Assembly (NCBI GenBank): GCA_003439945.1
Contig: QVRM01000968.1
Span: forward strand, 518,501-582,500
Length of the DNA stretch: 64,000 nt
Direction of reading: 5' to 3'
Source: Dermanyssus gallinae
Lineage: Eukaryota; Arthropoda; Arachnida; Mesostigmata; Dermanyssidae
The notes beneath the pieces were generated by a model. That model saw only the letters and a list, made by a program, of their open reading frames with translations, was not told the DNA's origin and ran no database searches. Position numbers and translations under genes: made by a program. Each line of letters begins with the position of its first letter. The stretch's first letter is position 1. Below are positions 24,683-35,329 of this stretch, piece by piece.

Positions 24683-25497
24683 GGTAACATTGACAATTTG
24701 CTCGTCTGTCTGGCTCCTCCGTACCGACTCAAAAGTAAGGAGAGACACACAATGCGAGGGAACTGCCGGGAATGGCGGAGAAAGGAAATCTCCCTGATAG
24801 GTGAGGTGAGGTGAGACGGCGCTGGGTTGGGGTGTGTATGGGTCACTAGCCCGGCCCAAGCTGCGAGCCGAAACCCCAATGAAAGCGTCCTGAACGCGTT
24901 CTTCGCTAGGCGACCACACTGAACCTTTAAGCAATGTTTGTGATGTCCAATGTGAGCGGATGGTCGGTTTCTGCCGGCTACAAATTCATTCATTCATTCC
25001 TCGAACGAAGGATACCGACCAAATTGCAAATCGACATGTCTGAAACACCATGACGCCATTGGTACAAACGGTTATTCACTGGCCTGCGTAATAAAGCACA
25101 CCACGGGCTGCGGGCATATTTGTTTGATGATGCGTCTTTAGGCGTAAATACCTAGTTAAAACTGTATAATATGGCAATTATGAATTCCATATGATAATTA
25201 TACATTTGATTATCTATCTTGTTAAAGGTGTTCGGGCCAACACGCATGCCTGTTCAGTTGGACTCGCGATCACGTCAGGGACCCCGAAGCCCGGGCGCGC
25301 TGCAAGGGCGAAGGCATCATCGACGTTGCGTATCGATGTGTCGACTTCGGTATGTAAGCTCAACCCTGTTCTGATAGATTGTGGCTGACGGCGCAAAGTT
25401 TTTCGCCTCTCGTATCGTGTGTACACGTTCGCTACATATCACTAGAGTAGGTACCGGCAGCATGTCTAATTTAGAATCTTTATTTACAAACCCGATT

Positions 25498-25510
25498 TAT
25501 ATATATATAT

Positions 25511-25548
<38 letters not shown>

Positions 25549-25550
25549 GT
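25498..25550. repeat. Interrupted (TA)n microsatellite
   Basis: TA runs broken by TTATATG-type interruptions at both ends, suggesting an older array. Confidence 0.9.
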
Positions 25551-26164
25551 ACGGAGCATATGTACGTACATATTTCCCAAGTGTCATTTGTGATAAGATA
25601 TAGACTGGTGAAATCGTTCATTTATACCTCGTGTCTGCGTATATCTCTTACTGCTGATACGACATGATTCTACTATACTCTGCCAAAAGTCGCGCGTATT
25701 AGGCGATATGGCGACAGCTCACCAAGGCAGTGAGCTCTGAGGTGCATTCGCATTTTATAGTTTTGACTCTGTGTAGATGACATGAGCTGGGCAATGGGGA
25801 CAATGACGACGACGATGGGCATAAGGCAAATGATGACGCTTTGGTGCCACTGATGCCGCTAAGGATGCCACGCTGCTGCTGTTGCTGACGGGGAAGATGA
25901 ATCTTTCTCGCAAACGACGCTTCTCCGGCTCGATAGGCGTTGCGAGGTGGCATCCTGCTCACCCGCATATAGTATTCTCTCCGCCCCGACTAGTTTTTGC
26001 TCCCAAACAGAAACGTGCTGAAATGCGACCTACTCCTACTGGCAGGATCCGACACAAACGAAGGCATCTCCGCGCAAGGCGGACCACGGTTGGCTACTGG
26101 TCCAGGTCTGGGTTGCACCGACCTAGCCTAAGAGCTGTCATGCGCCATCATCAGTCTCCAAACA

Positions 26165-26215
26165 GTATCGTTGTTGTAGTTGTTGTTGTTGTGGTTGTTG
26201 TTGTTGTTGCTCTCC
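26165..26215. repeat. (GTT)n imperfect triplet array
   Basis: GTT/TTG triplets with one GTG interruption directly precede the exon candidate at 26232. Confidence 0.85.
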
Positions 26216-26231
26216 CCTTGCCGTCATCATC

Positions 26232-26389
26232 ATGATTATTGGTCTTTGCCTTCTCTCGTGGGCCTACAAGCGGAGAAGCTATGGGGTGCTCTCGCATTGT
26301 TCCCTACATATTGCCAGCTCGGCTCGCGAAGGATCGTCGAATCAAAATGATGACTTCGACGCGGTGCTCATTGAACTCTGTCTGGTCCG
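26232..26389 (+). CDS. Candidate exon with membrane segment (unrecognised)
   Basis: One frame reads through LAVIIMIIGLCLLSWAYKRR, which has the shape of a membrane span followed by a basic stop-transfer end. It then runs through a polar tail with SSNQNDDFDAV and stays open exactly to a consensus donor (GTAAGT at 26390). It would hit a stop immediately after the donor. Third positions are about half G/C. The upstream limit is unclear because a TG-rich triplet array precedes it. A possible acceptor at 26447 would give a 58-nt intron and preserve phase into a 61-codon frame that stops at 26634. I do not recognise the protein. TG-rich DNA can mimic membrane segments. Confidence 0.3.
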
Positions 26390-26447
26390 GTAAGTTTCGT
26401 GATCTCTATCCAACTTTCCCCCTAGCCTTGTCTGATCCAGTGTGCAG

Positions 26448-26634
26448 GCCGCGTGACTCCATCAGGTTCAGAGCATTGCAACTGCAGCAGCAGCTGGTGA
26501 ATCCTATTAATTCCGCTGCGGCTGCAGTAGATTCCCTACTGCGCTATCGCGTATTGCTTATGTTGGATAGAGTGGAACTGGAATTTGTAAATGTGTTTAA
26601 AATGCGCGCCACGCCTCTGACAAATCCGCTATGA
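26448..26634 (+). CDS. Candidate terminal exon after a 58-nt intron (weak)
   Basis: After the acceptor TGTGCAG at 26447, the frame continues the phase of the exon ending at 26389. It encodes about 61 residues with a QLQQQ stretch and a Leu/Val-rich part, ending at a TGA. Codon third positions are mixed. The pairing is supported only by phase and by the two splice sites. Confidence 0.22.
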
Positions 26635-26939
26635 TCCGTTCGGATCATTTATCGATGTGAGTGCAAAAGACCATCGAATTTTCAAAACTTCCGTAAAGTA
26701 ACCTTATTACTTATTCTGGCTGTATGAATTCTGACAAACCCAATAGCGAAAAATTCCAGCCTGTTTTTAGATCGAAAAATTACCTGTGAAGAAAAATGGG
26801 TCTTTTATGACAACGGAAAGCATGTAAGATTCTAAAACGGGAAATGTGCATCACATGCCGGCCTCCCCAGAAGACGCCAAAGAGACTAACCCATTTGCGT
26901 AAGATTTTGCTCCGTGTTTGGTGGGATAGACATGCTTCA

Positions 26940-27330
26940 CCATGAGTTTTTTTTAGTGGCCAAGCGGTAGACACGTGTGTCTCCTGTGATAAGCTCGGCC
27001 TAGTTTTTGCAGCCCTTCAAGGCAAGAGACACAGTCTCGTGAATGGAGAATCTATCTTAACACCAAGAGAACGCGAGGTCGCATGTAAGATTACTCAGCT
27101 TCCGCAAGATAGCAAGTTTTGATTGGGAAACCATCTAAATAGATGGTAACCGCACTTCGCACTGTCGGGTTACCATCTATTCCGATGATCTACAGGGAAA
27201 GAAATGCACGTCACCAGGAGCAATAAGAAGACCCGTGGAGACATTCCTTGGCATGCAAAAACCAGAATTGTTTGCCATGAAAATCTTTAATCTGGCCTAA
27301 AGATGGGGAAATGTTATAGATAACAACGGA
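26940..27330. repeat. Possible short repeat with tRNA A box and internal direct repeats
   Basis: TGGCCAAGCGG (26957-26967, +) is an exact A-box match and is followed by TAGACACGTGTGTCTCC, as in tRNA D- and anticodon-arm sequence. No B box follows. GCATGTAAGATT occurs at about 26820 and again at about 27083. ACAACGGAAAGCA occurs near 26810 and 27324. This suggests a composite or internally duplicated SINE-like unit of roughly 500 bases. Confidence 0.3.
27130..27181. repeat. Triple inverted repeat of ACCATCTA
   Basis: ACCATCTA-AA-TAGATGGT (27130-27147) is a perfect palindrome with a two-base centre. AATAGATGGTAACC (27138-27151) also pairs perfectly with GGTTACCATCTATT (27168-27181) across a 16-base loop. 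The middle copy can therefore pair with either neighbour. Confidence 0.9.
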
Positions 27331-27562
27331 AAGCAGTTTTTTAATGAATAAACTTGTTTAAATTGTTAATGTTTCGATCGATTTTAAAATTTAAACCATT
27401 CAAGTTACCTTCTGTCCTGTCCCAATAAAATGCACCTAAGAACAGGCCGAATAAGTACAGTAATGAATTAGTTGTTTCTCTTTTTCTTCTTTTTTCCTAC
27501 TGTATCTTCTTGGTAGGTAGTATACGACCGATATACGACGATGCAGTTATTTACAGCACTGG

Positions 27563-27769
27563 ATGGTACAAATAACAACTACAGCTGCAGTGCTCACAGC
27601 GACGAAAGTGCTTCTCAAGTATTCGTTTTGTCTCGTAGTCGCTGTTTCAGTTCCCATCACGGCCGCTGGCTTCCCTGCCACCGACGAGCGTGCTCAGGGG
27701 GCTGACACACTGCGGCTGTCCTGCAGCTTCCACCAGGCCATTTTGCGTCGATGGCAGCCAAAGCCGTAG
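27563..27769 (+). CDS. Possible small secreted peptide (unrecognised)
   Basis: An ATG-started frame of 68 codons has a hydrophobic core (LLKYSFCLVVAVSVPITAAG) of signal-peptide type. A polar tail with one cysteine follows and the frame ends in WQPKP and TAG. Third positions of the second half (from about 27650) are G/C-rich, like the CUB exon. There are no dibasic processing sites or cysteine pattern that would name a neuropeptide or venom family. It could also be the first exon of a longer gene, although I see no good donor inside it. Confidence 0.3.
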   Translation: MVQITTTAAVLTATKVLLKYSFCLVVAVSVPITAAGFPATDERAQGADTLRLSCSFHQAILRRWQPKP

Positions 27770-27867
27770 CTAGCTGCCATGCATCACCCCTGGAGGACAA
27801 AGCGCCACTTATTTCTGATGAAGACCACTCATCATTGGGCGCCTATCAAATCCAGCCATATTCATTT

Positions 27868-28059
27868 CTATTGAGTTGACCACCCACTCAGTGGTGACAC
27901 ACTCGGTCCTGCGGCGTCCGATGCGGTGGCGGCGGCGGCGGTGGTTGGTCGATGCGAACCCCCATATGCCGGCCAATTATGATCGTCGGCGTCCGACTGT
28001 TGTCGATTGTTATGATGTTGATGAAGTGCGTGCGAAGATACGCCTGTCTGTCCGCTAAT
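27868..28059 (-). CDS. Candidate terminal exon, minus strand (weak)
   Basis: Starting after AAACAG (acceptor, with a GCTAATAC branch-point-like motif about 20 bases upstream), a frame runs 63 codons to TAG. Its composition is His/Gln/Asn-rich, then Ala/Ser/Pro-rich, typical of disordered protein ends in arthropods. It is in phase with the candidate first exon at 28364-28486. A second minus-strand frame is also open and has higher third-position G/C, so the choice is uncertain. Confidence 0.25.
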   Translation of the reverse strand: MSGQTGVSSHALHQHHNNRQQSDADDHNWPAYGGSHRPTTAAAATASDAAGPSVSPLSGWSTQ

Positions 28060-28298
28060 CTGTTTATCTAGTATTAGCGATAGGTTGGTTAGTGGACTAT
28101 GTGTTCGTTCAATTTCCGTCTGCTGGCTATTGCCTACTCGCTACTATCGGCCGTTGTCTGGCGCGCCAGGAACGTCGAGATCAAGAACCTGCTCGGATGA
28201 TGAAGGGTGCATTGATGAGGCGACATACCACGGCGCGGAAATGTCCAAAGCCTGTGTCGGCGGGACCAGTCAATCACTGTTTGTTCACTCGATTTCCG

Positions 28299-28322
28299 GC
28301 AGCAGCAGCAGCAGCAGCAGCG
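28299..28322. repeat. (CAG)n microsatellite
   Basis: About seven CAG/AGC units. They yield Ala-, Ser- or Gln-runs in the overlapping frames. Confidence 0.9.
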
Positions 28323-28363
28323 GTTAGAGTTGCTGGTGCTGTCGAAACTCTGCGCGCGCTCAC

Positions 28364-28486
28364 TCTGCTACCACGAAGGGCGGCGCGTTGTTTGTGACAA
28401 TTGACACAAACAACCCGAACTGCTGCCGTTGCTATGGCAAGCGTGGCAAGCGTGTCAGACAAACTCGTCGTCAACTGATTAGCCAT
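28364..28486 (-). CDS. Candidate first coding exon, minus strand (weak)
   Basis: The start context GTAAACATGGC fits the animal Kozak pattern. The frame runs 41 codons and ends exactly in phase 0 at a GTGAGC donor (intron begins at 28363). The peptide begins MANQLTTSLSDTLATLAIA and contains CVNCHK. The same frame stays open past the donor to a TGA at 28274 through a poly-Ala tract, so a single-exon 70-codon ORF is the alternative. I recognise no domain. Confidence 0.25.
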
Positions 28487-28869
28487 GTTTACACGACAGA
28501 AAGCGAACCAACGTGGAGGAGGGGAGAGAACACGGAGGAACACGACGCAATAGGAAAGGAAACGAAAATAGAAATAAAGGGCGAAAGAGAAAGAGAGTGT
28601 GTGCGTGTGTGTAAAATAGAGGAACACAACGAGAGTTAAACAGGTAATACAGGGCGAGAGAGTGAGAGAGAGGCTCAGGGAGAGAGCATTTCGCGCAGAC
28701 GGCCGATAATTTCGATCAAAGGGTTCAGCTTGTTGCCTCGTTATGGCTAAGACATATGTGTGCCTGGCCCATATGGATAGAACACATGTAGAGAAAACAG
28801 CCAACAGATGGCTTGAACGTAAAACGTAAGCCCTCGCTGGTTTTCTTTTGAACAAGCGTATAGAAAGTA

Positions 28870-30600
28870 ACTACATATAGGAGGTACATAATTTTATATT
28901 ACCTTGTACACATGGTCACTATACCTATACATACATAGAGTATGTCCGACGCTGGTCCGCGCCTTTGTTTCATCCTGCGAGTAAACGAAATTCTCGAGGT
29001 GATAATTGATGTTAAGTGTAACCTAATGGTCTTCCACTACTTGTTTCAACCGACTCAATCTTCTCTCGAAGATTCTGACTGCATTTAAACTCTCCTGAAA
29101 AAGCTTCTCCCCAGCTTTTTCTGGCTCGCCGGGCCAGAATTCAGGGCCGACGCCCAGACCGTCGCCACCCTTATTAGACCAGAATCGAAATAAGTGGAAA
29201 CTGTCAACTACGACAATCACAACCTTCTCCGGACCTAGCTTATTTGTTACCTGCCATCGCTAGTTATGTTCTGAAATGATGGGTGACTTTTCACCCGATT
29301 TTACCCTGTTCTCCGCTATCATTGTGGTTGTCGTTGACGTTGTCCTTCTTCTTGTGGCCCTCTTGGGGAAGATCGCGTTGCCTGTCGGCTCGCCCCGCTG
29401 TAACGGTGCTAAACGCAGACATCAGAGAGACAGGCGAACGGGGCCCGATCGGCGAAAAGCCGAATTGAGTCGATGGAGCGCATGACATAGAGATGGCCCA
29501 TCGAGGGCCTACGCGGCCCATGGGGCGCCGTCGTTCGACGAGAGGTGGGCCGAACTCGGTGAACACTGAAATGCAGAGAAAAGCACATACAAGCGCATAT
29601 GTATGTCGCTCGATAGGCAACCTTGTCATCGCTGTCGGCCCTGTTGCGGCCGCGTCCGCGTTCGGGTTGTAATCTCGCTTGCTTGCTTGCTTGCTTAACC
29701 TCGTTGGACCGCCACCGTGTGTTGCTCATCTCGTTGGCTAAAGGTGGCTTGACTTGCCTTCGGGTGGAGGAAGCCATCCATCCTGGCCGGTTAGGACGAC
29801 GGACGCCACCCTGTCGAGTGACGACAGCATCAAGCTCTAACAGCGTCTGTCGGAACATCACCACCACAACAACAACAACAACAACGATGATAATAATAAT
29901 AATAACAACAGCAACGTCACCATCAGTCATCATCAACAACGACCACTGCATTGAACAACAATATCAACATGACATTGCAGCATAAACTGCAACCACCATT
30001 AAAAAAATCAATGTTGCTGCAAAAAAACGAAAGTGTAATGCAACAGCAACGAGACGAGATATGTATCGCCACCTGAGCCAACAAAACAACAATTGGCCAA
30101 CAATTAGGAAGAAGTCAGCAAAGTCAACAAAAAATGGCGAAATATATAATAGCAACAACAACAACAACCACAAATATTAATAACAAGGATAATAAACATA
30201 ATAGCAACATGGTATATATATGTATATAAATCTTGGGGTAAAAGTTCACTGTGATCTCTGATGAATGTACAGAAAACGCCTGTTTGCTCCTCCTTTTGTG
30301 GAAGTAAGAAACCCTGATCGGTCCCGGTTTCTAGCTGGCTTCCCTTTTCAACTCTGGGCGATAGACCTTGTCAACCACCCGGCCCGTAGTCCATGTGTTT
30401 CAACGTTGGGTGTTTGTCATCAGCGTAAATAACGAGTGCGAGAAAGAGAGCAGTCCCTATGAAGGTGACCAACAAAACTAGATCGCCTTTTAATTACACG
30501 CAGTAGTCAGGTTAGCACAGGAGCGATACATATATTCTAGACTGCAATAAGAGTTGCCCGATTTCTCGAAAACGACTGATAATTCGATACACCTGTTGTC
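28870..30600. other. Mostly noncoding, with triplet arrays
   Basis: Contains a (CAA)n/(GATAAT)n patch at 29862-29915 and an AT-rich CAA patch around 30150. A minus-strand frame at 29640-29860 is polar and protein-like but has no firm splice sites. Confidence 0.4.
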
Positions 30601-30601
30601 C

Positions 30602-30603
<2 letters not shown>

Positions 30604-30636
<33 letters not shown>
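30604..30636. repeat. (TA)n microsatellite
   Basis: About 33 bases of pure TA. Confidence 0.95.
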
Positions 30637-30637
<1 letters not shown>

Positions 30638-31009
30638 TTTTTGTTATATCTTAAAGTTTATTGTTAGAATGCGCCAGGGGGTGCTAATTCCACCAACATA
30701 CCCAACTGATGGAACCCAAATATGACTAGACAGAGATGCTCAGTGAGATGACAACAAATTGATATTTTAAATGTGATCCTGGGTAATCACCGAAAACGAG
30801 CAAACTAGCTGTCCACTATAAGTATTTAAAACGTCGTGTACCCTTACATATTGATACAAATTTTCTCATGCCTCTAAAGGCAATGTTTTTATTTAGCCGC
30901 ATTGTCAGCAAAGTGCGATTTAGTCTACTACGCATACTGTACCAACTAAATTATTACTCAGAGAATTTGTCGCGAAGGTATTCGGCAACGTCCGCGTTGA
31001 TCTACCAGT

Positions 31010-32280
31010 GGCAGTTTGACAATTCGTAGTTCATCGCCTACTGCCTCCTAGTTCACGAGTCGCTTTTGGACAAACACACTGGTCGGGCATATCGTACACA
31101 GCCGGTTTCCCACGGAGGGGTTGCCCAGCTCTCCTTTTATGATTTTCAACGTTTCTACTTTTCGTTCCGTCCCTCGGTTGGCTTCTGGTAGCTCGACTAC
31201 TTTTCATCGGATGATGCTGATCGGCTCGAACAGTATGGTTTTTTGGCATTTTGCTTCACCACAAACTTTGACAGCCACCCAATGGGCAGTGGCGCGACAA
31301 CTACGGTGCAGTCCTCTGCATTCCTACTCTAGCAAACATGTGAGCCTATCCAGCCACTGTGACCAGCACGTTGTCCTGCCTTGCTGCAGCCCCGCAATAT
31401 TGCAGAATAACACGGTAGGGAACACAGTAGACACACGATTCGGAGTACCTCATATTCAGCTCTTTTTGGTAGGTTCTCGAGTCTGGAGCGGCAGAAGACG
31501 ACGTCAAGGTTTTGTTGGCAATTGCTCCGATGCTGCGATATCCGTCGCAGCTTTAACAGCGTCGGCGACGAAGATGACTTTGTACCATAGCTCCAGCTTG
31601 ACTCCAGCGCGTCCATGCGCGCTCCTCGGTGGTGAACCCGAGGAGGGTGCCGTTAAGAAATGGTATGCGGTTCAAGGCGCAACAGTTACCCGAGCAGCAT
31701 TGCGTGTTGCCTCACGCGTCACGACCCGACGAAAACACAACTCGGCCATTTCAGTCTTCCTCGCTTCTCTTCTTCTTCTGTTTTTTTTGTCGCCTTCATG
31801 AAATGCCACTTCGTTGTCGTCGCCATCGTCGTTGCCGCAAGTCGCGGCAACGTAGTCGATGTTCGGCCTTCCTGATGAACTCAGAAGCGCTGAGTCATCA
31901 CCCACAAAGGCTGTGGGCTCCCACTATCTCCAAACAGCAGCGTGTTCTCTGCTCTTTCTGTTTCTCGCCCGCTCTACTCTGCCTGCCACCATAGTCTACT
32001 TGCGCACACCTCCACCACTCGAAGTGGCGTCTTGCGTCGTTATCCTGAGGCACTCGCTGGCGTCTCGGTTAGCCTAAACGATCTCCATCCAGGGGGAGGG
32101 AAGGACGGACGAGGAAAAGAAGCAAGAGGAGGTAGCGAAGCCGCAGCCAAGCACACGACGGGGGTGTGTGTGTGTGTCTGTTCTTCGAATGCCGCATGTC
32201 CACCATTCCCGTCGGTGTGGCTCCCGAATCGGACCGTCGTCCTTATTGAACCCCAGCCTGGCCTAGCCACCTAGTCCGGC
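31010..32280. other. Open-frame-rich block, no gene chosen
   Basis: A 226-codon + frame (31121-31801) overlaps shorter minus frames at 31031-31249 and 31329-31616. The + frame lacks motifs and ends in a Leu/Phe run from CTT-rich DNA. The minus frames are broken by stops and could be an old retroelement, but no reverse-transcriptase, integrase or CCHC motif is visible. A (GT)n patch lies at 32163-32178. Confidence 0.3.
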
Positions 32281-33383
32281 AAGGTACGTTTGCCGGCGCG
32301 CGTACAAGCGAATATAGTCGATGTCTACTTAATAGAGCAGACAACCCGTGAGAGCCACCCCCCACTCGGCCGTCGAGCCATTGCAGCTGTTTCCGCCGCG
32401 ACGCAGAATTGTATTTGGATTTCCAAAGCGAGTGTGATTGTTTGCCACTGCTGCTTCAGGACATGATCGATCTGCATTACCTCCACTGAACCCACTAGAA
32501 CGGTAAACAAACTAGAGCTTAGTCCAGTTTAGTGAGGCTTCGAGCGAGCGAGAGCCCTCCTATAGCAAGGTACATACAACCGTTGTGTTCTTCTCTGGCG
32601 TTTCGAGTTGTGCCAGGAAAGCCAAAGAAAGGAAATGAGCATATACCATGAAAATCTTGGAGCATAACCCGGCTGGTATTAAATGTTTCGCTCAAAGAAA
32701 CACTATTGCTATGAAAGGGAGGTCCCTTTGGAAAAACGGTAACGTCTTGAAAATAAATTGTCTTAAAATGTACAGTTTCTGAACGTGCACGGTCTGAAAT
32801 CGCTGCTCAATCACTCTCACACACACATATATATTTACAGCTTGGAAAGGGATTTCTCGGCAAACTATGGTATGGACAACATTCTCACGATAAGATCGAC
32901 AATCGCCCCGCATATCGGCAACCTTTGAATCCGACAGATGTGGCGGAAGGTGTTTTTATAGCAGTCTGGCCGTTATCGTGTGTTTGAGGTGGTTGTTTAC
33001 AATCTCTGCCCAAATCAGAGCAGAGATCTAGAGTTCCGGTTAGCTCGCCAAGCTAGACTATCATCGATAGCTATCTTATGCAATTTGCAAATCTATGCTT
33101 TGCACATGTTCATTGACGTCTCGTGAATTTAAGCTGGTGTTATGCTTCGCCGATTTTGGCGACGATATTGAAGGTATCTTTACCTTTGCTGGGCGTGAGT
33201 GTGCGTTGGCTTTTCCCCAACATGGCAGAAACGTTGAAGGAAAAGCCAAATAATGCTGAAACAATATGAATCAATGAAGCATGGTTTGACCACACAGTCT
33301 GTTTATTGACTTTATGATAGGCGGACCCACGTTGTTATCAATCATCAATGGCTACTCTAACTCTTTGAGCCAATATAACGATG

Positions 33384-33385
<2 letters not shown>

Positions 33386-33418
<33 letters not shown>
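33386..33418. repeat. (TA)n microsatellite
   Basis: About 33 bases of pure TA. Confidence 0.95.
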
Positions 33419-33419
<1 letters not shown>

Positions 33420-34534
33420 CGCGGCACCAATATTCCTGCCGAAGTGGCCAAAAAACACTCCTTGTTTAAGAGGAGGATCGGATACCACCCAATTACCTGG
33501 TGAGATTCTTGTCCACTCTATTACATACAGTTTAATAGTCATAGACGACATGGACACTTGAGCACAATAGAAGCTTGTTCGCTACGGCTATGCATGTATG
33601 TGGATAGGTGTGTAAGTTAGTAGATACTGCTGCGTATGATGTGACTCGTTTTTGAGTGCCACTGTAATGCATACATTACCTTAAATATTATAAACCAACG
33701 CTGTATTGATGCAAAATAATACGACTTTATAATAATATACCGCCTATTCAGGGAAAGCAGTCGTCCGACGATTAAAAAGTGTCACAGCTTGAGGCCTTAC
33801 ACCTGATGCGCTTAATGGTTAGCCAAAGAAAGCCTATATTTTTATTGGTGCTATTGCGTTATGGACAATGTATATACTTTCTGTTCGCGTGAATACAAAG
33901 GGATACGTATGTAGTTCAACAATATCTTTGCGTACACGTGCTTGCACTACAATGTAACAGAACTTGTCCCGTTTTTATGATGTATGAGAAGTTAGAATTT
34001 ACATAAGCTCAGTTTTTTTTAATGCAAATAAGTTTACTCAAACCATAGCGTCATCCTCTCTGTACCTAGTACTAGGTCTTAGTTGTCCGCTATTCTTGAA
34101 GCAAAACCAATACTATTTTTGACATCATTTTGAATGATCAAATTATTATCGTTCATCCTTTTTCTTCACAAAAAAGTTGAAGTGCTCATTGAAAAGGCGA
34201 AGCCAAACATTTGACGGGGATGCTAGGCAAAAACCCACACCTGAGAGTAGACTACCAGCTTTGCTTCGAGCGTGTCTATTGGTGCAAAAATCCGAGTGGG
34301 CCAAAAAGCGACGACGATAAACCCGCTCCAAACCATTGAACACTTGCCGCACTTCCGACCGAGATATATAGAATTCTCTTGGTACTGGTATTATTCACCC
34401 GGACTTCGGCTGCGATTAGACGTCTAGTCGAACTGAGGTATTTGCCGACTTGGATGGTTTGCGTTCCATCGCGCACATCGGAGAGCGTCAATATGTTGGA
34501 GTACGTGTGTTAACCCCCCACCCCCCCCACCCAG

Positions 34535-34657
34535 CTTCCGTCTATTTTAGGCTTACCCGATACTATCGCAGATCTCGATCGCCATTACCCTGCTGCACCA
34601 AATGACTCGAACGAGGAGAAGCGTAGGGGAGGTCAAACCACGTTTGTTGTTCGTTAA
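34535..34657 (+). CDS. Candidate exon, frame ambiguous (weak)
   Basis: A C-rich tract with AG at 34533-34534 looks like an acceptor. One frame from 34535 encodes 40 polar residues (PDTIADLDRHYPAAP is part of it) and ends at TAA. A second acceptor-like TTTTAG a few bases later opens another frame with more G/C at third positions, running to an AAG|GTATTC donor-like site at about 34658. The two readings exclude each other, and the C tract is itself a simple repeat. Confidence 0.2.
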   Translation, partial: LPSILGLPDTIADLDRHYPAAPNDSNEEKRRGGQTTFVVR

Positions 34658-35215
34658 GGTATTCCTTCCATGATTTTTGTTACTTCGGTGTGCATGTGTT
34701 ACCCGCTCACGTTGAAGCTACACAGACAGCTCTCCTTCATTTGTAGAATGTACTACTACAACAACTATTACTACTGAGAGATAATCGATTACGTTCGATT
34801 TCCTATTACTAGAATGGCCGATGTAGACGCAAGTGTATGACTGCTGAATAATTCTACAAACGTTCTGTAACAGCGAGTCGACTGCCGCGTCACAAGTATA
34901 TGAAGTGGCTTCTTTTTGTGCGGTGTTACCTTTAGATAGGCGGCGTCTGGCCTATTGAGGTTTTTGCGAGCAGCAGCAATGGCGTTCGAAGTGCTTCGGA
35001 GAAGGATGGGTCCACAGAAACGGTTGTCATCTGTCTGTTTCGTTGCTAGTACTACTTGTAGAAGATGGGTAACTCCGGCTTCTTGTAATTGCCGAAGACC
35101 GTAACCTATGTTTCGTCGTTTTTAGCTACTGCATACCCGCTTGTAGGGGAAGCTGTATAAACGCAAACGATGATCAGCAGGGAGGGAAAGAAGGAACAAG
35201 AACCAAGAAACTCAC

Positions 35216-35312
35216 AACTCGCACCAGTCGCTCGCATGAAGGAGTCGCGTCCGGGTGTCTCGCGGATGAACGAACGAATTCCCTTGCTCAGCGGGTTGCG
35301 AGCATCATACAG
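35216..35312 (-). CDS. Probable internal coding exon, minus strand (unrecognised protein)
   Basis: On the minus strand a strong polypyrimidine tract (about 35365-35320) leads to an AAG acceptor. An open frame then begins LYDARNPLSKGIRSFIRETP and ends GRDSFMRATGAS at a perfect GTGAGT donor (35215-35210). About two thirds of third codon positions are G or C, as in the CUB exon. If the in-frame ATG at 35318 were the start, the exon would begin MKLYDAR, but the pyrimidine tract argues for an internal exon. I do not recognise the family; the composition suggests a conserved basic cytoplasmic segment. No neighbouring exon could be placed. Confidence 0.5.
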
Positions 35313-35329
35313 CTTCATAAGCGCAGGGC

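Noticed and set aside
29409..29951. 180-codon minus frame with Ile/Val runs
   Set aside because: The runs come from AAT/CAA triplets. The polar middle is protein-like but has no firm splice sites, so it was not called as an exon.
31031..31249. Minus-strand frame with CVCPKAT as a retroviral-type zinc knuckle
   Set aside because: The cysteine spacing does not fit CCHC, and neighbouring frames contain stops without any reverse-transcriptase motif.
31121..31801. 226-codon + frame, the longest in the window
   Set aside because: No domain, no codon bias and a Leu/Phe tail from CTT-rich DNA. The opposite strand is also open in parts. Kept only as a region note.
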